A stretch of DNA of 34,802 nt from Rhodoferax sp. (GTDB lineage Bacteria; Pseudomonadota; Gammaproteobacteria; Burkholderiales; Burkholderiaceae_C): the NCBI RefSeq assembly GCF_023700745.1, contig NZ_JAMPYG010000024.1, positions 1 to 34,802 on the forward strand, given 5' to 3'. The stretch's first letter is position 1, and the number at the start of each line of letters is the position of its first letter. A program made the position numbers and the translations under genes. Below, piece after piece: positions 21,933-30,660 of the stretch. A model generated the notes under the pieces. That model did not search any database, was not told the origin of the DNA, and saw nothing but the letters and a program-made list of their open reading frames with translations.

Positions 21933-22928
21933 ATGTCAGTCGATCTCCATACGCGTGAAATCAAACCCCTGCGCAACACCTTTAGCCAGACGGCCAAGTA
22001 CGTCGGCAACGACAAACCGGCGTCCCGCTACCAGGAAGCCACGCTCGACACCCAGCCCACCGACAACTTCCACTACCGCCCCACCTGGGACCCGGAACAC
22101 GAGATTTTTGACAAGTCGCGCACAGCGGTGAAGCTGGCCGACTGGAACGCGCTGCGCGACCCGCGCCAGTACTACTACGCCACCTGGACCATGGCCCGCG
22201 CCCGTCAGCAGGACGCGATTGAATCGAGCTACGAATTTGTCCAGTCCCGCGGCCTGGTCACCAAGATGTCCGACGCCGTGCGCAACAAGGCCTGCGAAGT
22301 GCTGATGCCGCTGCGCCACGTGGCCTGGGGTGGCAACATGAACAACAGTGCCGTCAGCGCTTACGGCTACGGCACGCCGTTCACCGCACCCGCCATGTTC
22401 CACGCCATGGACCACCTGGGCGCGGCCCAGTTCATCACCCGTCTGGGTCTGGCGCTTGACGAGCCGGCCATTCTGGATGCAGGCAAGAACGACTGGCTCA
22501 ACGCTGCCTGCTGGCAGCCACTGCGCCACTACGTTGAAGACACGCTGGTGGTGCAGGACCCGTTTGAGTTGTTCATTGCGCAAAACCTGGCGCTCGACGG
22601 CCAGCTCTACCCGCTGATTTATGGCAACTTTGTTGACGACCACATCGCCTTGCAGGGCGGCACCGCCGTGTCGATGCTGGCTGCCTTCATGCCCGAATGG
22701 CACAGCGAAAGCGCACGCTGGATTGACGCGGTGGTCAAGGTGGCTGCCGCCGAGTCCGACGACAACCGCAAGCTGATTTCGGGCTGGCTCATGCGCTGGG
22801 CCGACCGTGCCCAGACGGCCCTGACACCGGTGGCCGAGCTGGCGCTGGGGGCGGTCGGCGTGGTGGCACTGCAGGAGGCGCGTGACGCGCTTGACTTGCG
22901 CTGCAAAAAATCCGGCCTCATCGCCTGA
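21933..22928 (+). CDS. dmpL: phenol hydroxylase, oxygenase beta subunit DmpL
   Basis: A 331-residue ferritin-fold subunit of the (alpha-beta-gamma)2 oxygenase of the bacterial multicomponent monooxygenase family. The FHYRPTWDPEHEIFD start, the DPRQYYYATWTMARARQQDAIE helix and the DPFELFIAQNLALDGQLYPLIYG segment are characteristic. Like other beta subunits it has no full diiron ligand set and is structural. An AAAGGAT site lies before the ATG at 21933; an in-frame extension from 21894 would overlap dmpK. It is followed 45 bp later by dmpM. Confidence 0.94.
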   Translation: MSVDLHTREIKPLRNTFSQTAKYVGNDKPASRYQEATLDTQPTDNFHYRPTWDPEHEIFDKSRTAVKLADWNALRDPRQYYYATWTMARARQQDAIESSYEFVQSRGLVTKMSDAVRNKACEVLMPLRHVAWGGNMNNSAVSAYGYGTPFTAPAMFHAMDHLGAAQFITRLGLALDEPAILDAGKNDWLNAACWQPLRHYVEDTLVVQDPFELFIAQNLALDGQLYPLIYGNFVDDHIALQGGTAVSMLAAFMPEWHSESARWIDAVVKVAAAESDDNRKLISGWLMRWADRAQTALTPVAELALGAVGVVALQEARDALDLRCKKSGLIA

Positions 22929-22973
22929 GCGCCCTTCAGCGCCCACCTTCTCATTCATTCAAGGAGACCCTGC

Positions 22974-23243
22974 ATGTCCAATGTATTCATCGCGTTCCAG
23001 GACAACGAAGATTCGCGCCCCATCATCGATGCCATCCTGGCCGACAACGCCCAGGCACAGGCCAGCTACCCCACCGGACTGGTCAAGATTGACGCGCCCG
23101 GCCGTTTGGTGGTGCGCCGCGAGACCATCGAGGAGCTGCTGGGCCGGTCTTTTGATCTGCAACAAATCCACGTCAATCTGGTCACCCTGTCGGGCCGCAT
23201 TGACGAAGACGACGACCAGCTCTCACTGAGCTGGTCCAACTGA
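22974..23243 (+). CDS. dmpM: phenol hydroxylase effector protein DmpM
   Basis: An 89-residue regulatory (coupling) protein that binds the oxygenase, speeds oxygen activation and has no cofactor, consistent with the absence of cysteines here. The family-typical start SNVFIAFQDNEDSRPI, the ILADN...PGLVKIDAPGRLVVRRETIEELLG core and length near 90 fit MmoB/DmpM proteins. An AAGGAGA site precedes the ATG. It sits between the beta and alpha subunit genes as in other phenol operons. Confidence 0.94.
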   Translation: MSNVFIAFQDNEDSRPIIDAILADNAQAQASYPTGLVKIDAPGRLVVRRETIEELLGRSFDLQQIHVNLVTLSGRIDEDDDQLSLSWSN

Positions 23244-23269
23244 CACGGTTTTTAAAACAAGGAGCACCC

Positions 23270-24829
23270 ATGGATACCCCTGTACTGAAAAAGAAACTCG
23301 GTCTCAAAGAACGTTATGCCGCCATGACACGTGGCCTGGCCTGGGACACCAGCTACCAGCCGATGGACAAGGTTTTCCCTTACGACACCTACGAAGGTAT
23401 CAAGATCCACGACTGGGACAAGTGGGAAGACCCGTTCCGCCTGACCATGGACGCCTACTGGAAATACCAGGGCGAAAAAGAGAAAAAGCTTTACGCGGTG
23501 ATCGAAGCCTTTGCACAAAACAACGGCCAAACCGGTGTCACCGATGCACGCTACATCAACGCGCTGAAGATTTTCCTGACCGCGGTCACGCCGCTGGAGT
23601 ACTACGCCTACCGTGGCTTTGCCCACGTCGGGCGCCAGTTCACCGGCGCCGGTGCCCGTGTGGCCTGCCAGATGCAGTCGATTGACGAGTTGCGCCACAA
23701 CCAGACCGAAACCCACGCCTTGAGCCACTACAACAAGTACTTCAACGGCATGCACAGCGCCAAGCACATGTTTGACCGCGTGTGGTACCTGTCGGTGCCG
23801 AAGTCCTTCTTTGAAGATGCCTACACCGGCGGTCCGTTCGAATTTTTGACGGCGGTGAGCTTCTCGTTCGAGTATGTCTTGACCAACCTGTTGTTCGTGC
23901 CCTTCATGTCGGGTGCAGCGCACAACGGCGACATGTCCACGGTCACCTTTGGCTTCAGCGCGCAGTCCGACGAATCACGTCACATGACGCTGGGCATCGA
24001 GTGCATCAAGTTCATGCTGGAACAGGACCCCGCCAACGTGCCGATCGTGCAGGGCTGGATCGACAAATGGTTCTGGCGCGGTTATCGCCTCCTGTCGGTG
24101 GTGGCCATGATGCAGGACTACATGTTGCCCAAGCGCGTCATGAGCTGGCGCGAAAGCTGGGAAATGTATGTGGAGGAAAACGGCGAGTCGCTGTTCAAGG
24201 ACTTGGCGCGTTACGGCATTCGCAAACCCAAAGGCTGGATCCAGGCTTGCGAAGGCAAGGACCACATCAGCCACCAGACCTTTGCCGTGTTTTACAACTA
24301 CAACGCTGCCGCTCCCATCCATACCTGGATTCCCAAGGAAGAAGAGATGGCCTGGTTGGCTGAGAAGTACCCGGAAACCTTCAATCAGCTCTACAAGCCG
24401 CGTTGGGACTATTGGCGCGAGCAGGCCGAGCAAGGCAACCGCTTTTACCAGAAGACCCTGCCCATGCTGTGCCAGACCTGCCAGATCCCGATGATCTTCA
24501 CGGAACCTGGCGATCCCACTCAGATTGCTTACCGCGAAACCGAGCACAAGGGCGACAAGTACCACTTCTGCAGCGACCACTGCAAGGACATCTTTGAAAA
24601 CGAGCCCGAAAAATATGTCCAGGCCTGGTTGCCGCCACAGCAGATCTACCAGGGCAACTGCTTCAAGGAAGGTGTGGACCCGACCGCCGAGGGCTTTGAC
24701 CCACTGCTGGCCGTGCTGGACTACTACAACATGAATGTCGGCCGTGACAACTTCGACTTTGAGGGTTCAGAAGATCAGAAAAATTTTGCCGCCTGGCGCG
24801 GTGACTCTGCAGAAGGAAGTACGAAATGA
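23270..24829 (+). CDS. dmpN: phenol hydroxylase, catalytic alpha subunit DmpN
   Basis: A 519-residue oxygenase subunit carrying the diiron centre that hydroxylates phenol to catechol. The two ExxH motifs are DELRH (E140, H143) and DESRH (E235, H238), with the further ligands E110 (TPLEYYA) and E201 (SFEYVLT), so all six ligands are present. Near residue 400 a YHS-type zinc motif is seen as CQTC followed by FCSDHC. Length matches DmpN. An AAGGAG site precedes the ATG. The stop overlaps dmpO by four bases (ATGA). Confidence 0.96.
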   Translation: MDTPVLKKKLGLKERYAAMTRGLAWDTSYQPMDKVFPYDTYEGIKIHDWDKWEDPFRLTMDAYWKYQGEKEKKLYAVIEAFAQNNGQTGVTDARYINALKIFLTAVTPLEYYAYRGFAHVGRQFTGAGARVACQMQSIDELRHNQTETHALSHYNKYFNGMHSAKHMFDRVWYLSVPKSFFEDAYTGGPFEFLTAVSFSFEYVLTNLLFVPFMSGAAHNGDMSTVTFGFSAQSDESRHMTLGIECIKFMLEQDPANVPIVQGWIDKWFWRGYRLLSVVAMMQDYMLPKRVMSWRESWEMYVEENGESLFKDLARYGIRKPKGWIQACEGKDHISHQTFAVFYNYNAAAPIHTWIPKEEEMAWLAEKYPETFNQLYKPRWDYWREQAEQGNRFYQKTLPMLCQTCQIPMIFTEPGDPTQIAYRETEHKGDKYHFCSDHCKDIFENEPEKYVQAWLPPQQIYQGNCFKEGVDPTAEGFDPLLAVLDYYNMNVGRDNFDFEGSEDQKNFAAWRGDSAEGSTK

Positions 24830-25182
24830 GCGTCATTGCCCTGAAACCCTACGACTTTCCCGCCAAGGACGCGCGTGAAAACTTCCCGGCGCCGCTGTTG
24901 TTCATCGGCTGGGACCAGCACCTCTTGTTTGGTGCGCCCATCGCGCTGCCGCTGCCACCCGACACGCCTTTCGGCGCTTTGGGCAGCGCGGTGTTGCCCG
25001 GCACCTACGGCTACCACCCCGACTTCGCCAAGATCGACTGGGCTACCGTGCAGTGGACCAAATCCGGTCAGCCCTGGCAGCCGGACCCGGTCAAGACACT
25101 GGCTGAAAACGGACTCAAGCACAAGGATGTGATCCGCTTCAAAACGCCAGGTCTTTCCGGCCTGAACGGTTCCTGCAATTAA
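24826..25182 (+). CDS. dmpO: phenol hydroxylase, gamma subunit DmpO
   Basis: A 118-residue small subunit of the oxygenase. Typical stretches are ALKPYDFPAKDARENFPAPLLFIGWDQHLLF and KTLAENGLKHKDVIRFKTPGL. It has no cofactor motif and serves structure. The start overlaps dmpN, so translation is coupled. A strong stem-loop follows 12 bases after its stop. Confidence 0.94.
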   Translation: MSVIALKPYDFPAKDARENFPAPLLFIGWDQHLLFGAPIALPLPPDTPFGALGSAVLPGTYGYHPDFAKIDWATVQWTKSGQPWQPDPVKTLAENGLKHKDVIRFKTPGLSGLNGSCN

Positions 25183-25194
25183 GTGTTGCAGCTT

Positions 25195-25223
25195 CAGCAG
25201 GTGGGTGTTGAGCCCGCCTGCTG
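25195..25223 (+). other. intercistronic stem-loop between dmpO and dmpP
   Basis: CAGCAGGTGGG (25195-25205) pairs with CCCGCCTGCTG (25213-25223) as an 11-bp stem with one T-G wobble and a 7-base loop. There is no T run after it. It separates the oxygenase genes from the reductase gene and may stabilise the upstream message or partly attenuate transcription. Confidence 0.65.
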
Positions 25224-25262
25224 CGTCAGCTTCATTTAAACCTTTAACCAACGAATAAGACC

Positions 25263-26327
25263 ATGAGTTATCAACTGACGATTGAACCGCTGGGCGCGAC
25301 CATCGAGGTCGAAGAAGGCCAGACCCTGCTGGATGCTGCGCTGCGCCAGGGTATCTACATTCCTCACGCCTGTGGCCACGGCCTGTGCGGCACCTGCAAG
25401 GTGGAGGTGAGCGATGGCGAGGTCGACCATGGCCATGCCAACCCGTTTGCGCTGATGGATTTCGAGCGCGATGCCGGCAAGACCCTGGCTTGCTGCGCCA
25501 CGCTGCAAAGCGACGCCACCATCGAAGCCGACATCGACGAAGAGCCCGATGCCGAGATCATTCCGGTGCGTGACTTTGACTGCACGGTGTCACGCATCGA
25601 AGCGCTGACCCCTACCATCAAGGCCATTTTCCTCAAGCTCGACAAGCCCCTGCATTTCCAGGCTGGCCAGTACGTGCAGGTGATGATTCCCGGTATCGAA
25701 GGCGGTCGTGCTTTTTCCATTGCCAACTCCCCGGCCCAGGTGCAAGCCAGCGGTGAAGTCGAGCTCAATGTGCGCATCATCCAGGGGGGTGCCGGAACCA
25801 CCTGGCTGCACGAGCAATTAAAGGAGGGCGACGCCTTGCGCATCTCGGGCCCCTACGGCCGCTTCTTTGTACGCAAGTCGGCGTCTGAGCCGGTGGTGTT
25901 TTTTGCCGGTGGCTCCGGCCTGTCGAGCCCGCGTTCGATGATTCTTGACATGTTGGAAGCCGGCAGAACGCAGCCCATCACCCTGGTCTATGGCCAGCGC
26001 TCGCGGGACGAGCTGTACTACGACGCCGAGTTTCGTGCCCTGGCGGCGCAACATGCCAATTTCACCTATGTGCCGGCATTGTCCGGCGCGCCCGAGGGGG
26101 CGGACTGGACTGGCGCGCAGGGTTTTGTGCATGAGGTGGCCAAGGCCCACTTTGCCGGAAATTTTGCTGGCAACAAGGCTTACCTGTGCGGCCCGCCAGT
26201 CATGATCGAGGCCTGCATTGCCACCCTGATGCAGGGCCGTCTGTACGAGCGCGACATCTACACCGAGAAGTTTCTCTCGGCGGCCGATACCAACCAGCAG
26301 CGCAGTCCGCTGTTCAAGCGGGTGTGA
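25263..26327 (+). CDS. dmpP: phenol hydroxylase reductase DmpP
   Basis: A 354-residue NADH:ferredoxin-type reductase that feeds electrons to DmpN. The N-terminal plant-type [2Fe-2S] domain has cysteines C37, C42, C45 and C77. The flavin-binding motif is RAFSIANSP and the pyridine-nucleotide domain contains FFAGGSGLSSPRSMILDM and YLCGPPVMIEA. Domain order Fe-S/FAD/NAD and length are those of DmpP. It starts 80 bp after dmpO, across the stem-loop, with no strong ribosome-binding site. The ferredoxin gene follows at 10 bp. Confidence 0.95.
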   Translation: MSYQLTIEPLGATIEVEEGQTLLDAALRQGIYIPHACGHGLCGTCKVEVSDGEVDHGHANPFALMDFERDAGKTLACCATLQSDATIEADIDEEPDAEIIPVRDFDCTVSRIEALTPTIKAIFLKLDKPLHFQAGQYVQVMIPGIEGGRAFSIANSPAQVQASGEVELNVRIIQGGAGTTWLHEQLKEGDALRISGPYGRFFVRKSASEPVVFFAGGSGLSSPRSMILDMLEAGRTQPITLVYGQRSRDELYYDAEFRALAAQHANFTYVPALSGAPEGADWTGAQGFVHEVAKAHFAGNFAGNKAYLCGPPVMIEACIATLMQGRLYERDIYTEKFLSAADTNQQRSPLFKRV

Positions 26328-26337
26328 GGAGCGATCT

Positions 26338-26685
26338 ATGTTGATTGACACCCGTCCCAAAGTCACCGTGCATGTTGTGCAAACCGGCGAGGATTTCCCT
26401 TGTGCCAGTGACGAGAGTTTGTTGCAAGGCATGTTGCGCCTGGGTCGCAAGGGTATCCCGGTGGGCTGCGTCAACGGGGGGTGCGGAGTCTGCAAGGTCC
26501 ATATCATCGAGGGCCAATACCGCTCCCTCGGCCCGGTCAGTCGCGCACACGTCACCGCCGAGGAGGAGTCCGCTGGCTTCACCCTGGCTTGCCGTGTGGC
26601 ACCCGTCACCGCCGTCCGGCTGGAGGTGACAGGCAAATTCGAGAAGCCGTTCCGTAATGGTATTGCCTGCACGGCAAACACCTGA
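26338..26685 (+). CDS. dmpQ: XylT/DmpQ-type [2Fe-2S] ferredoxin
   Basis: A 115-residue plant-type ferredoxin with cluster cysteines C44, C49, C52 ([12 protein letters not shown]) and C85 (LACRV). In meta-cleavage operons this protein reduces the iron of catechol 2,3-dioxygenase when substituted catechols have inactivated it. Position between dmpP and dmpB, with GAGGAGCG before the start, is the canonical one. Confidence 0.92.
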   Translation: MLIDTRPKVTVHVVQTGEDFPCASDESLLQGMLRLGRKGIPVGCVNGGCGVCKVHIIEGQYRSLGPVSRAHVTAEEESAGFTLACRVAPVTAVRLEVTGKFEKPFRNGIACTANT

Positions 26686-26708
26686 TTTTTAACTACAAGG
26701 AGATATCA

Positions 26709-27653
26709 ATGGGTATATTGCGCCTCGGTCATGCCAGCCTGCGGGTGATGGACATGGCGGCTGCTCTGAAGCACTATGAAAACGTGCTGGGCATGAAAAA
26801 GACGATGGAGGATAAACACGGCAATGTGTACCTCAAGTGCTGGGATGAATGGGACAAGTACTCGCTGATCCTGACGCCGTCCGATCAGGCTGGCCTGAAT
26901 CACGTGGCCTACAAGGTTGAAAAAGACAGCGACCTGGACGACTTGCAAAAGAAAGTGGAAGCCTACGGTATCGCCACCACCGTCCTTGAAGAAGGCACGC
27001 TGCCGTCCACCGGGCGCCTCCTGCAATTCAATTTGCCCAGCGGCCACGAAATGCGTCTGTATGCGATGAAGGAGTACGTGGGCACCGAGGTGGGCACCGA
27101 CAACCCGGACCCCTGGCCAGACAACATCAAGGGCGCGGGTGCCCATTGGCTGGACCACTGCCTGTTGATGTGCGAACTGAACCCGGAGGCGGGTGTGAAC
27201 AAAGTGGCAGAAAACACCAAATTCATGGTTGACGCGCTGGACTTTTTCCTCACCGAGCAAGTCTTGGTAGGACCGAATGGCGACATGCAGGCCGCCACTT
27301 GGCTGGCGCGCACCACCACACCGCATGACATCGCGTTTGTTGCGGGTCCGCGCATGGGATTGCACCACATTGCCTTCTTCCTCGACTCCTGGCACGACAT
27401 CCTGAAGTCGGCCGACGTGATGGCCAAGACCAAGACCCGCATCGACGTGGCACCCACGCGCCATGGCATCACCCGCGGTGAGACCATCTATTTCTTCGAC
27501 CCAAGTGGCAACCGCAACGAAACATTTGCCGGTCTGGGCTACCTGGCCCAGCGCGATCGTCCGGTCACCACCTGGGACGAATCCCACCTGGGTAGTGGTA
27601 TTTTTTACCACACGGGTGCGTTGGTGCCGTCATTCACCGAGGTGTACACCTGA
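26709..27653 (+). CDS. dmpB: catechol 2,3-dioxygenase
   Basis: A 314-residue two-domain extradiol dioxygenase that converts catechol to 2-hydroxymuconic semialdehyde. The Fe(II) ligands are H150 (WLDHCLL), H220 (LHHIAFF) and E271 (NRNETF), and the acid-base residues H252 and Y261 lie in [20 protein letters not shown]. These match XylE/DmpB with small offsets. An AAGGAG site precedes the ATG. It is followed by a stem-loop and then an outer-membrane protein gene, which departs from the classical order in which dmpC follows directly. Confidence 0.96.
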   Translation: MGILRLGHASLRVMDMAAALKHYENVLGMKKTMEDKHGNVYLKCWDEWDKYSLILTPSDQAGLNHVAYKVEKDSDLDDLQKKVEAYGIATTVLEEGTLPSTGRLLQFNLPSGHEMRLYAMKEYVGTEVGTDNPDPWPDNIKGAGAHWLDHCLLMCELNPEAGVNKVAENTKFMVDALDFFLTEQVLVGPNGDMQAATWLARTTTPHDIAFVAGPRMGLHHIAFFLDSWHDILKSADVMAKTKTRIDVAPTRHGITRGETIYFFDPSGNRNETFAGLGYLAQRDRPVTTWDESHLGSGIFYHTGALVPSFTEVYT

Positions 27654-27670
27654 TCGACCGCATGGATCGT

Positions 27671-27703
27671 TCCCGTCGTTTCCCAAGTGTGGGTGCGGCG
27701 GGA
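27671..27703 (+). other. intercistronic stem-loop after dmpB
   Basis: TCCCGTCG (27671-27678) pairs with CGGCGGGA (27696-27703) with one T-G wobble, and an inner stem CCCA/TGGG (27682-27685, 27690-27693) stacks within it. No T run follows. It lies 17 bases after the dmpB stop. Confidence 0.6.
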
Positions 27704-27743
27704 CGTCTCGTTCAGCCCCCAAATATTCAGAACATCCCAAACC

Positions 27744-28625
27744 ATGAAAAAAATTGTTTTTGCCGCGCTCACCGCGCTGGCCAGTGTTGGCGCATCCGCA
27801 GGTGGTCATTACGTGCCCGGCGTCGAAGGTATCCAGGCTGCCAGTGTGCCGCCACCCGGTATGTATTACCTGGGCTACCTGGTGAATTACAGCATCGACG
27901 AATTGCGCGCTCCGGGCAGCAGCAACACCGTGCCACTGAGCAACACCGGGACCGTGAGCGCATTGGCCAACCGCTTTGTGTACATCACCAATACCAAAGT
28001 ATTGGGCGCAGACTACGGTATGGAAGCCATTGTGCCGGTGTTGCGCAAGTCGCTTAATTTCAACGCGCCAGGTATTTCTGACTCCAGCTCTGGTGTCGGT
28101 GACATCTACCTGGGGCCGCTGGTACTGGGCTGGCATGGCGGCAACTGGGACGCAGTCGCTGCGGCTGGCTTGTGGTTTGACAACGCCAGCAGCGACACGC
28201 CCTCAAAACCTGGCAATGGTTACAAGTCAGCCATGCTGACCGGTGGTGCCACCTATTACTTTGACCCGGCCAAAACCTGGACCGGCTCTGCCCTGTTTCG
28301 CTACGAGATGAATTCCACCCAGAGCAATAACTTCAAGCCCGGTAACCAGCTCACGATGGAATGGGGCTTTGGCAAGTCAGTCGGTCCGGTGCAGCTCGGT
28401 CTGGTGGGTTATGACCAATGGCAAACCAGCAACGACTCGGGCACGGGCGCAACCGCTGACAAATCCGAGCGCCATGCCATCGGTGTCGAGGTGGTCTATC
28501 CGCTCATGAAAGAGGCGGGTGTCATGCTGAAAGCCGCTTATTACGACGAGTATTCAGCCAAGGGCGGTTCCGTCCCTCAGGCCAAAGGCTCGACCTTGCG
28601 TTTTACTTTCGTCAAGGCATTTTGA
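27744..28625 (+). CDS. outer-membrane protein of the meta-pathway phenol-degradation (Phenol_MetA_deg) type
   Basis: A 293-residue predicted beta-barrel. The signal peptide (MKKIVFAALTALASVGASAG) is cleaved near residue 19. Alternating aromatic and small residues run through the rest, and the chain ends in RFTFVKAF with the terminal phenylalanine typical of outer-membrane barrels. Proteins of this family are found in aromatic-degradation operons and are presumed to help hydrophobic substrates cross the outer membrane. The ATG at 27744 is chosen because it begins the signal peptide. It is the first of two genes placed between dmpB and dmpC. Confidence 0.85.
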   Translation: MKKIVFAALTALASVGASAGGHYVPGVEGIQAASVPPPGMYYLGYLVNYSIDELRAPGSSNTVPLSNTGTVSALANRFVYITNTKVLGADYGMEAIVPVLRKSLNFNAPGISDSSSGVGDIYLGPLVLGWHGGNWDAVAAAGLWFDNASSDTPSKPGNGYKSAMLTGGATYYFDPAKTWTGSALFRYEMNSTQSNNFKPGNQLTMEWGFGKSVGPVQLGLVGYDQWQTSNDSGTGATADKSERHAIGVEVVYPLMKEAGVMLKAAYYDEYSAKGGSVPQAKGSTLRFTFVKAF

Positions 28626-28636
28626 GTCACACCGCC

Positions 28637-29092
28637 ATGACACATCCTGAAGCTGGTCTGGCCGCGAACAGCGTGGCCCAACGGGTGATTGATGCGATGG
28701 CAGCCAGCGAGGCGGTGCGTGCAGCCGTGGCGCATGCGGCCTTGCTGGGTATTCGGATCAACGTTGCCGTGGTTGACGCTGGCGGCAACCTGGCGGGGTT
28801 CTTGCGCATGCCGGGCGCCTTTTTGCATTCGATCGACATCGCCATCGACAAGGCCTACACCGCGGCCAGCTTTGGTTTGCCGACCAGCCAGTGGCATGCG
28901 GCGCTGCAGCAGCATTCTGCGGCGGTGCGCGACGGCATCGTGCGCAGGCCCCGGTTTGTCGGATTTGGCGGTGGCTTGCCGATCGTCGAGGCGGGTCAGC
29001 GCCTTGGCGGCATCGGCGTCTCGGGTGGCTCCGAGGAACAAGATGAGGCTTGCGCGCAAGCGGGGCTGGCCGCCATCGGTTTGAGTAGCTAA
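28637..29092 (+). CDS. GlcG/HbpS-family protein (DUF336)
   Basis: A 151-residue protein with the family features INVAVVDAGGNLAGFLRMPGAFLHSIDIAIDKAYTAASFG and GGLPIVEAGQRLGGIGVSGGSEEQDEACAQAGL. HbpS proteins bind heme and others are found in glycolate or aromatic pathways; no enzymatic role is certain. No signal peptide is visible, so it is cytoplasmic. The ATG at 28637 is 11 bp after the porin-like gene; a TTG at 28622 would overlap that gene's stop. A strong stem-loop directly follows its stop codon. Confidence 0.85.
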   Translation: MTHPEAGLAANSVAQRVIDAMAASEAVRAAVAHAALLGIRINVAVVDAGGNLAGFLRMPGAFLHSIDIAIDKAYTAASFGLPTSQWHAALQQHSAAVRDGIVRRPRFVGFGGGLPIVEAGQRLGGIGVSGGSEEQDEACAQAGLAAIGLSS

Positions 29093-29139
29093 CTTTCCTG
29101 GCCCTCGGCGGCAACCCCCTGGGCCATGAAAGTTATTTC
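29093..29139 (+). terminator. terminator-like stem-loop inside the phenol operon
   Basis: Directly after the TAA, CTTTCCTGGCCC (29093-29104) pairs with GGGCCATGAAAG (29121-29132): eleven of twelve positions pair around a 16-base loop. TTATTTC follows. It resembles an intrinsic terminator more than the other two hairpins, yet the catabolic genes continue 52 bp later, so it may be partial or an mRNA-processing end. Confidence 0.55.
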
Positions 29140-29191
29140 ACGTTAACGGCGCATGGCATTTGCCAACGCGCCACTTTTGGAAGAGATCATC

Positions 29192-30652
29192 ATGAAAGAC
29201 ATCAAGAACTTCATCAACGGCGCGTACGTCGGCAACGCCAGCGGCAAGACCTACGAGAAACGCAACCCGGTGGACAACAGCCTGATCGGCAGGGTCCATG
29301 AAGCCGGCCAGCCCGAAGTCGATGCGGCTGTTGCCGCTGCCCGTGCCGCCCTGCACGGCCCCTGGGGCAAACTCTCGGTGGTCGACCGCTGCGCCATGCT
29401 CGACGGCGTGGTCGCCGAAATCAACCGCCGCTTCGACGACTTCCTGCAAGCCGAAATCGCCGACACCGGCAAACCCGCCCACCTGGCCTCGCACATCGAC
29501 ATCCCGCGCGGTGCAGCCAACTTCAAAATCTTCACCGACACCATCAAAAACGTCTCGACCGAATCCTTCGAGATGCGCACCCCCGACGGCAAAACCGCCC
29601 GCTCTTATGGCGTGCGCACTCCACGCGGCGTCATCGCCATCATCTGCCCCTGGAACCTGCCACTCTTGCTGATGACCTGGAAGGCCGGCCCGGCGCTGGC
29701 CTGCGGCAACACCGTGGTCGTCAAACCCTCGGAAGCCACCCCCAGCACCGCCACCCTGCTGGGCGAAGTCATGAACACCGTCGGCGTGCCCCCGGGCGTC
29801 TACAACGTCGTCAACGGCTTTGGCGTCAACTCCGCTGGCGCCTTGCTCACCGCCCACCAGGGCGTCAACGGCATCACCTTCACCGGTGAAACCAAAACCG
29901 GCACCGCCATCATGAAAGCCGGCGCCGACGGCATCCGCCCGGTCTCGCTTGAACTCGGTGGCAAGAACGCCGCCGTGGTCTTTGCCGACTGCGACTTCGA
30001 CAACACCATCGCCACGGTCACCCGTTCCTGCTTTGAGAACGCCGGCCAGGTCTGCCTGGGCACCGAGCGGGTCTATGTGGAGCGTCCGATCTTCGACAAA
30101 TTCGTCGCCGCGCTGAAAGAACAGGCCGAGAAGATGAAACCGGGCCGACCATTTGACGTTGATACCAAGATCGGTCCGCTGGTCAGCAAAATCCACCAGC
30201 AAAAAGTCCTGTCCTACTACGCCCGTGCCAAGGAAGAAGGCGCCACCATCGTCTTTGGCGGTGGTGTGCCCGACATGCCCGACGACCTCAAAGACGGCTG
30301 CTGGGTGCAACCCACCATCTGGACCGGTCTGCCCGAGACCGCCAGCGTGGTGCGTGAAGAAATCTTTGGCCCGTGCTGCCACATCCAGCCCTTTGACACC
30401 GAAGAAGAAGCGGTGCGCATGGCCAACGACACGAAGTACGGCCTGGCGACCTCCATCTACACGCAAGACATCAGCCGTGCCAGCCGCCTGGCGACCCGGA
30501 TCGAGGTCGGCCTGTGCTGGATCAACAGTTGGTTCCTGCGTGACCTGCGCACCCCGTTTGGCGGCGCCAAGCAGTCGGGCATCGGGCGTGAAGGCGGCGT
30601 GCACTCGCTGGAGTTCTACACCGAGCTGCGCAATGTGATGGTCAAGTACTGA
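29192..30652 (+). CDS. dmpC: 2-hydroxymuconic semialdehyde dehydrogenase
   Basis: A 486-residue aldehyde dehydrogenase that oxidises the ring-fission product with NAD to 2-hydroxymuconate (4-oxalocrotonate enol). Catalytic residues are N155 (PWNLPLLL), E254 (LELGGKN) and C288 (GQVCLG), with the nucleotide loop FTGETKTG. The C-terminal WFLRDLRTPFGGAKQSGIGREGG block is typical of the XylG/DmpC group. I start at the ATG at 29192 with a GGAAGAG site; an in-frame ATG at 29153 lacks one. Nine bases separate it from dmpD. Confidence 0.95.
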   Translation: MKDIKNFINGAYVGNASGKTYEKRNPVDNSLIGRVHEAGQPEVDAAVAAARAALHGPWGKLSVVDRCAMLDGVVAEINRRFDDFLQAEIADTGKPAHLASHIDIPRGAANFKIFTDTIKNVSTESFEMRTPDGKTARSYGVRTPRGVIAIICPWNLPLLLMTWKAGPALACGNTVVVKPSEATPSTATLLGEVMNTVGVPPGVYNVVNGFGVNSAGALLTAHQGVNGITFTGETKTGTAIMKAGADGIRPVSLELGGKNAAVVFADCDFDNTIATVTRSCFENAGQVCLGTERVYVERPIFDKFVAALKEQAEKMKPGRPFDVDTKIGPLVSKIHQQKVLSYYARAKEEGATIVFGGGVPDMPDDLKDGCWVQPTIWTGLPETASVVREEIFGPCCHIQPFDTEEEAVRMANDTKYGLATSIYTQDISRASRLATRIEVGLCWINSWFLRDLRTPFGGAKQSGIGREGGVHSLEFYTELRNVMVKY

Positions 30653-30660
30653 AAGAAACC

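Noticed and set aside
29138..30604. 488-codon minus-strand frame opposite dmpC
   Set aside because: Low-complexity G, V, D, H composition and full overlap with an intact aldehyde dehydrogenase; an antisense shadow.
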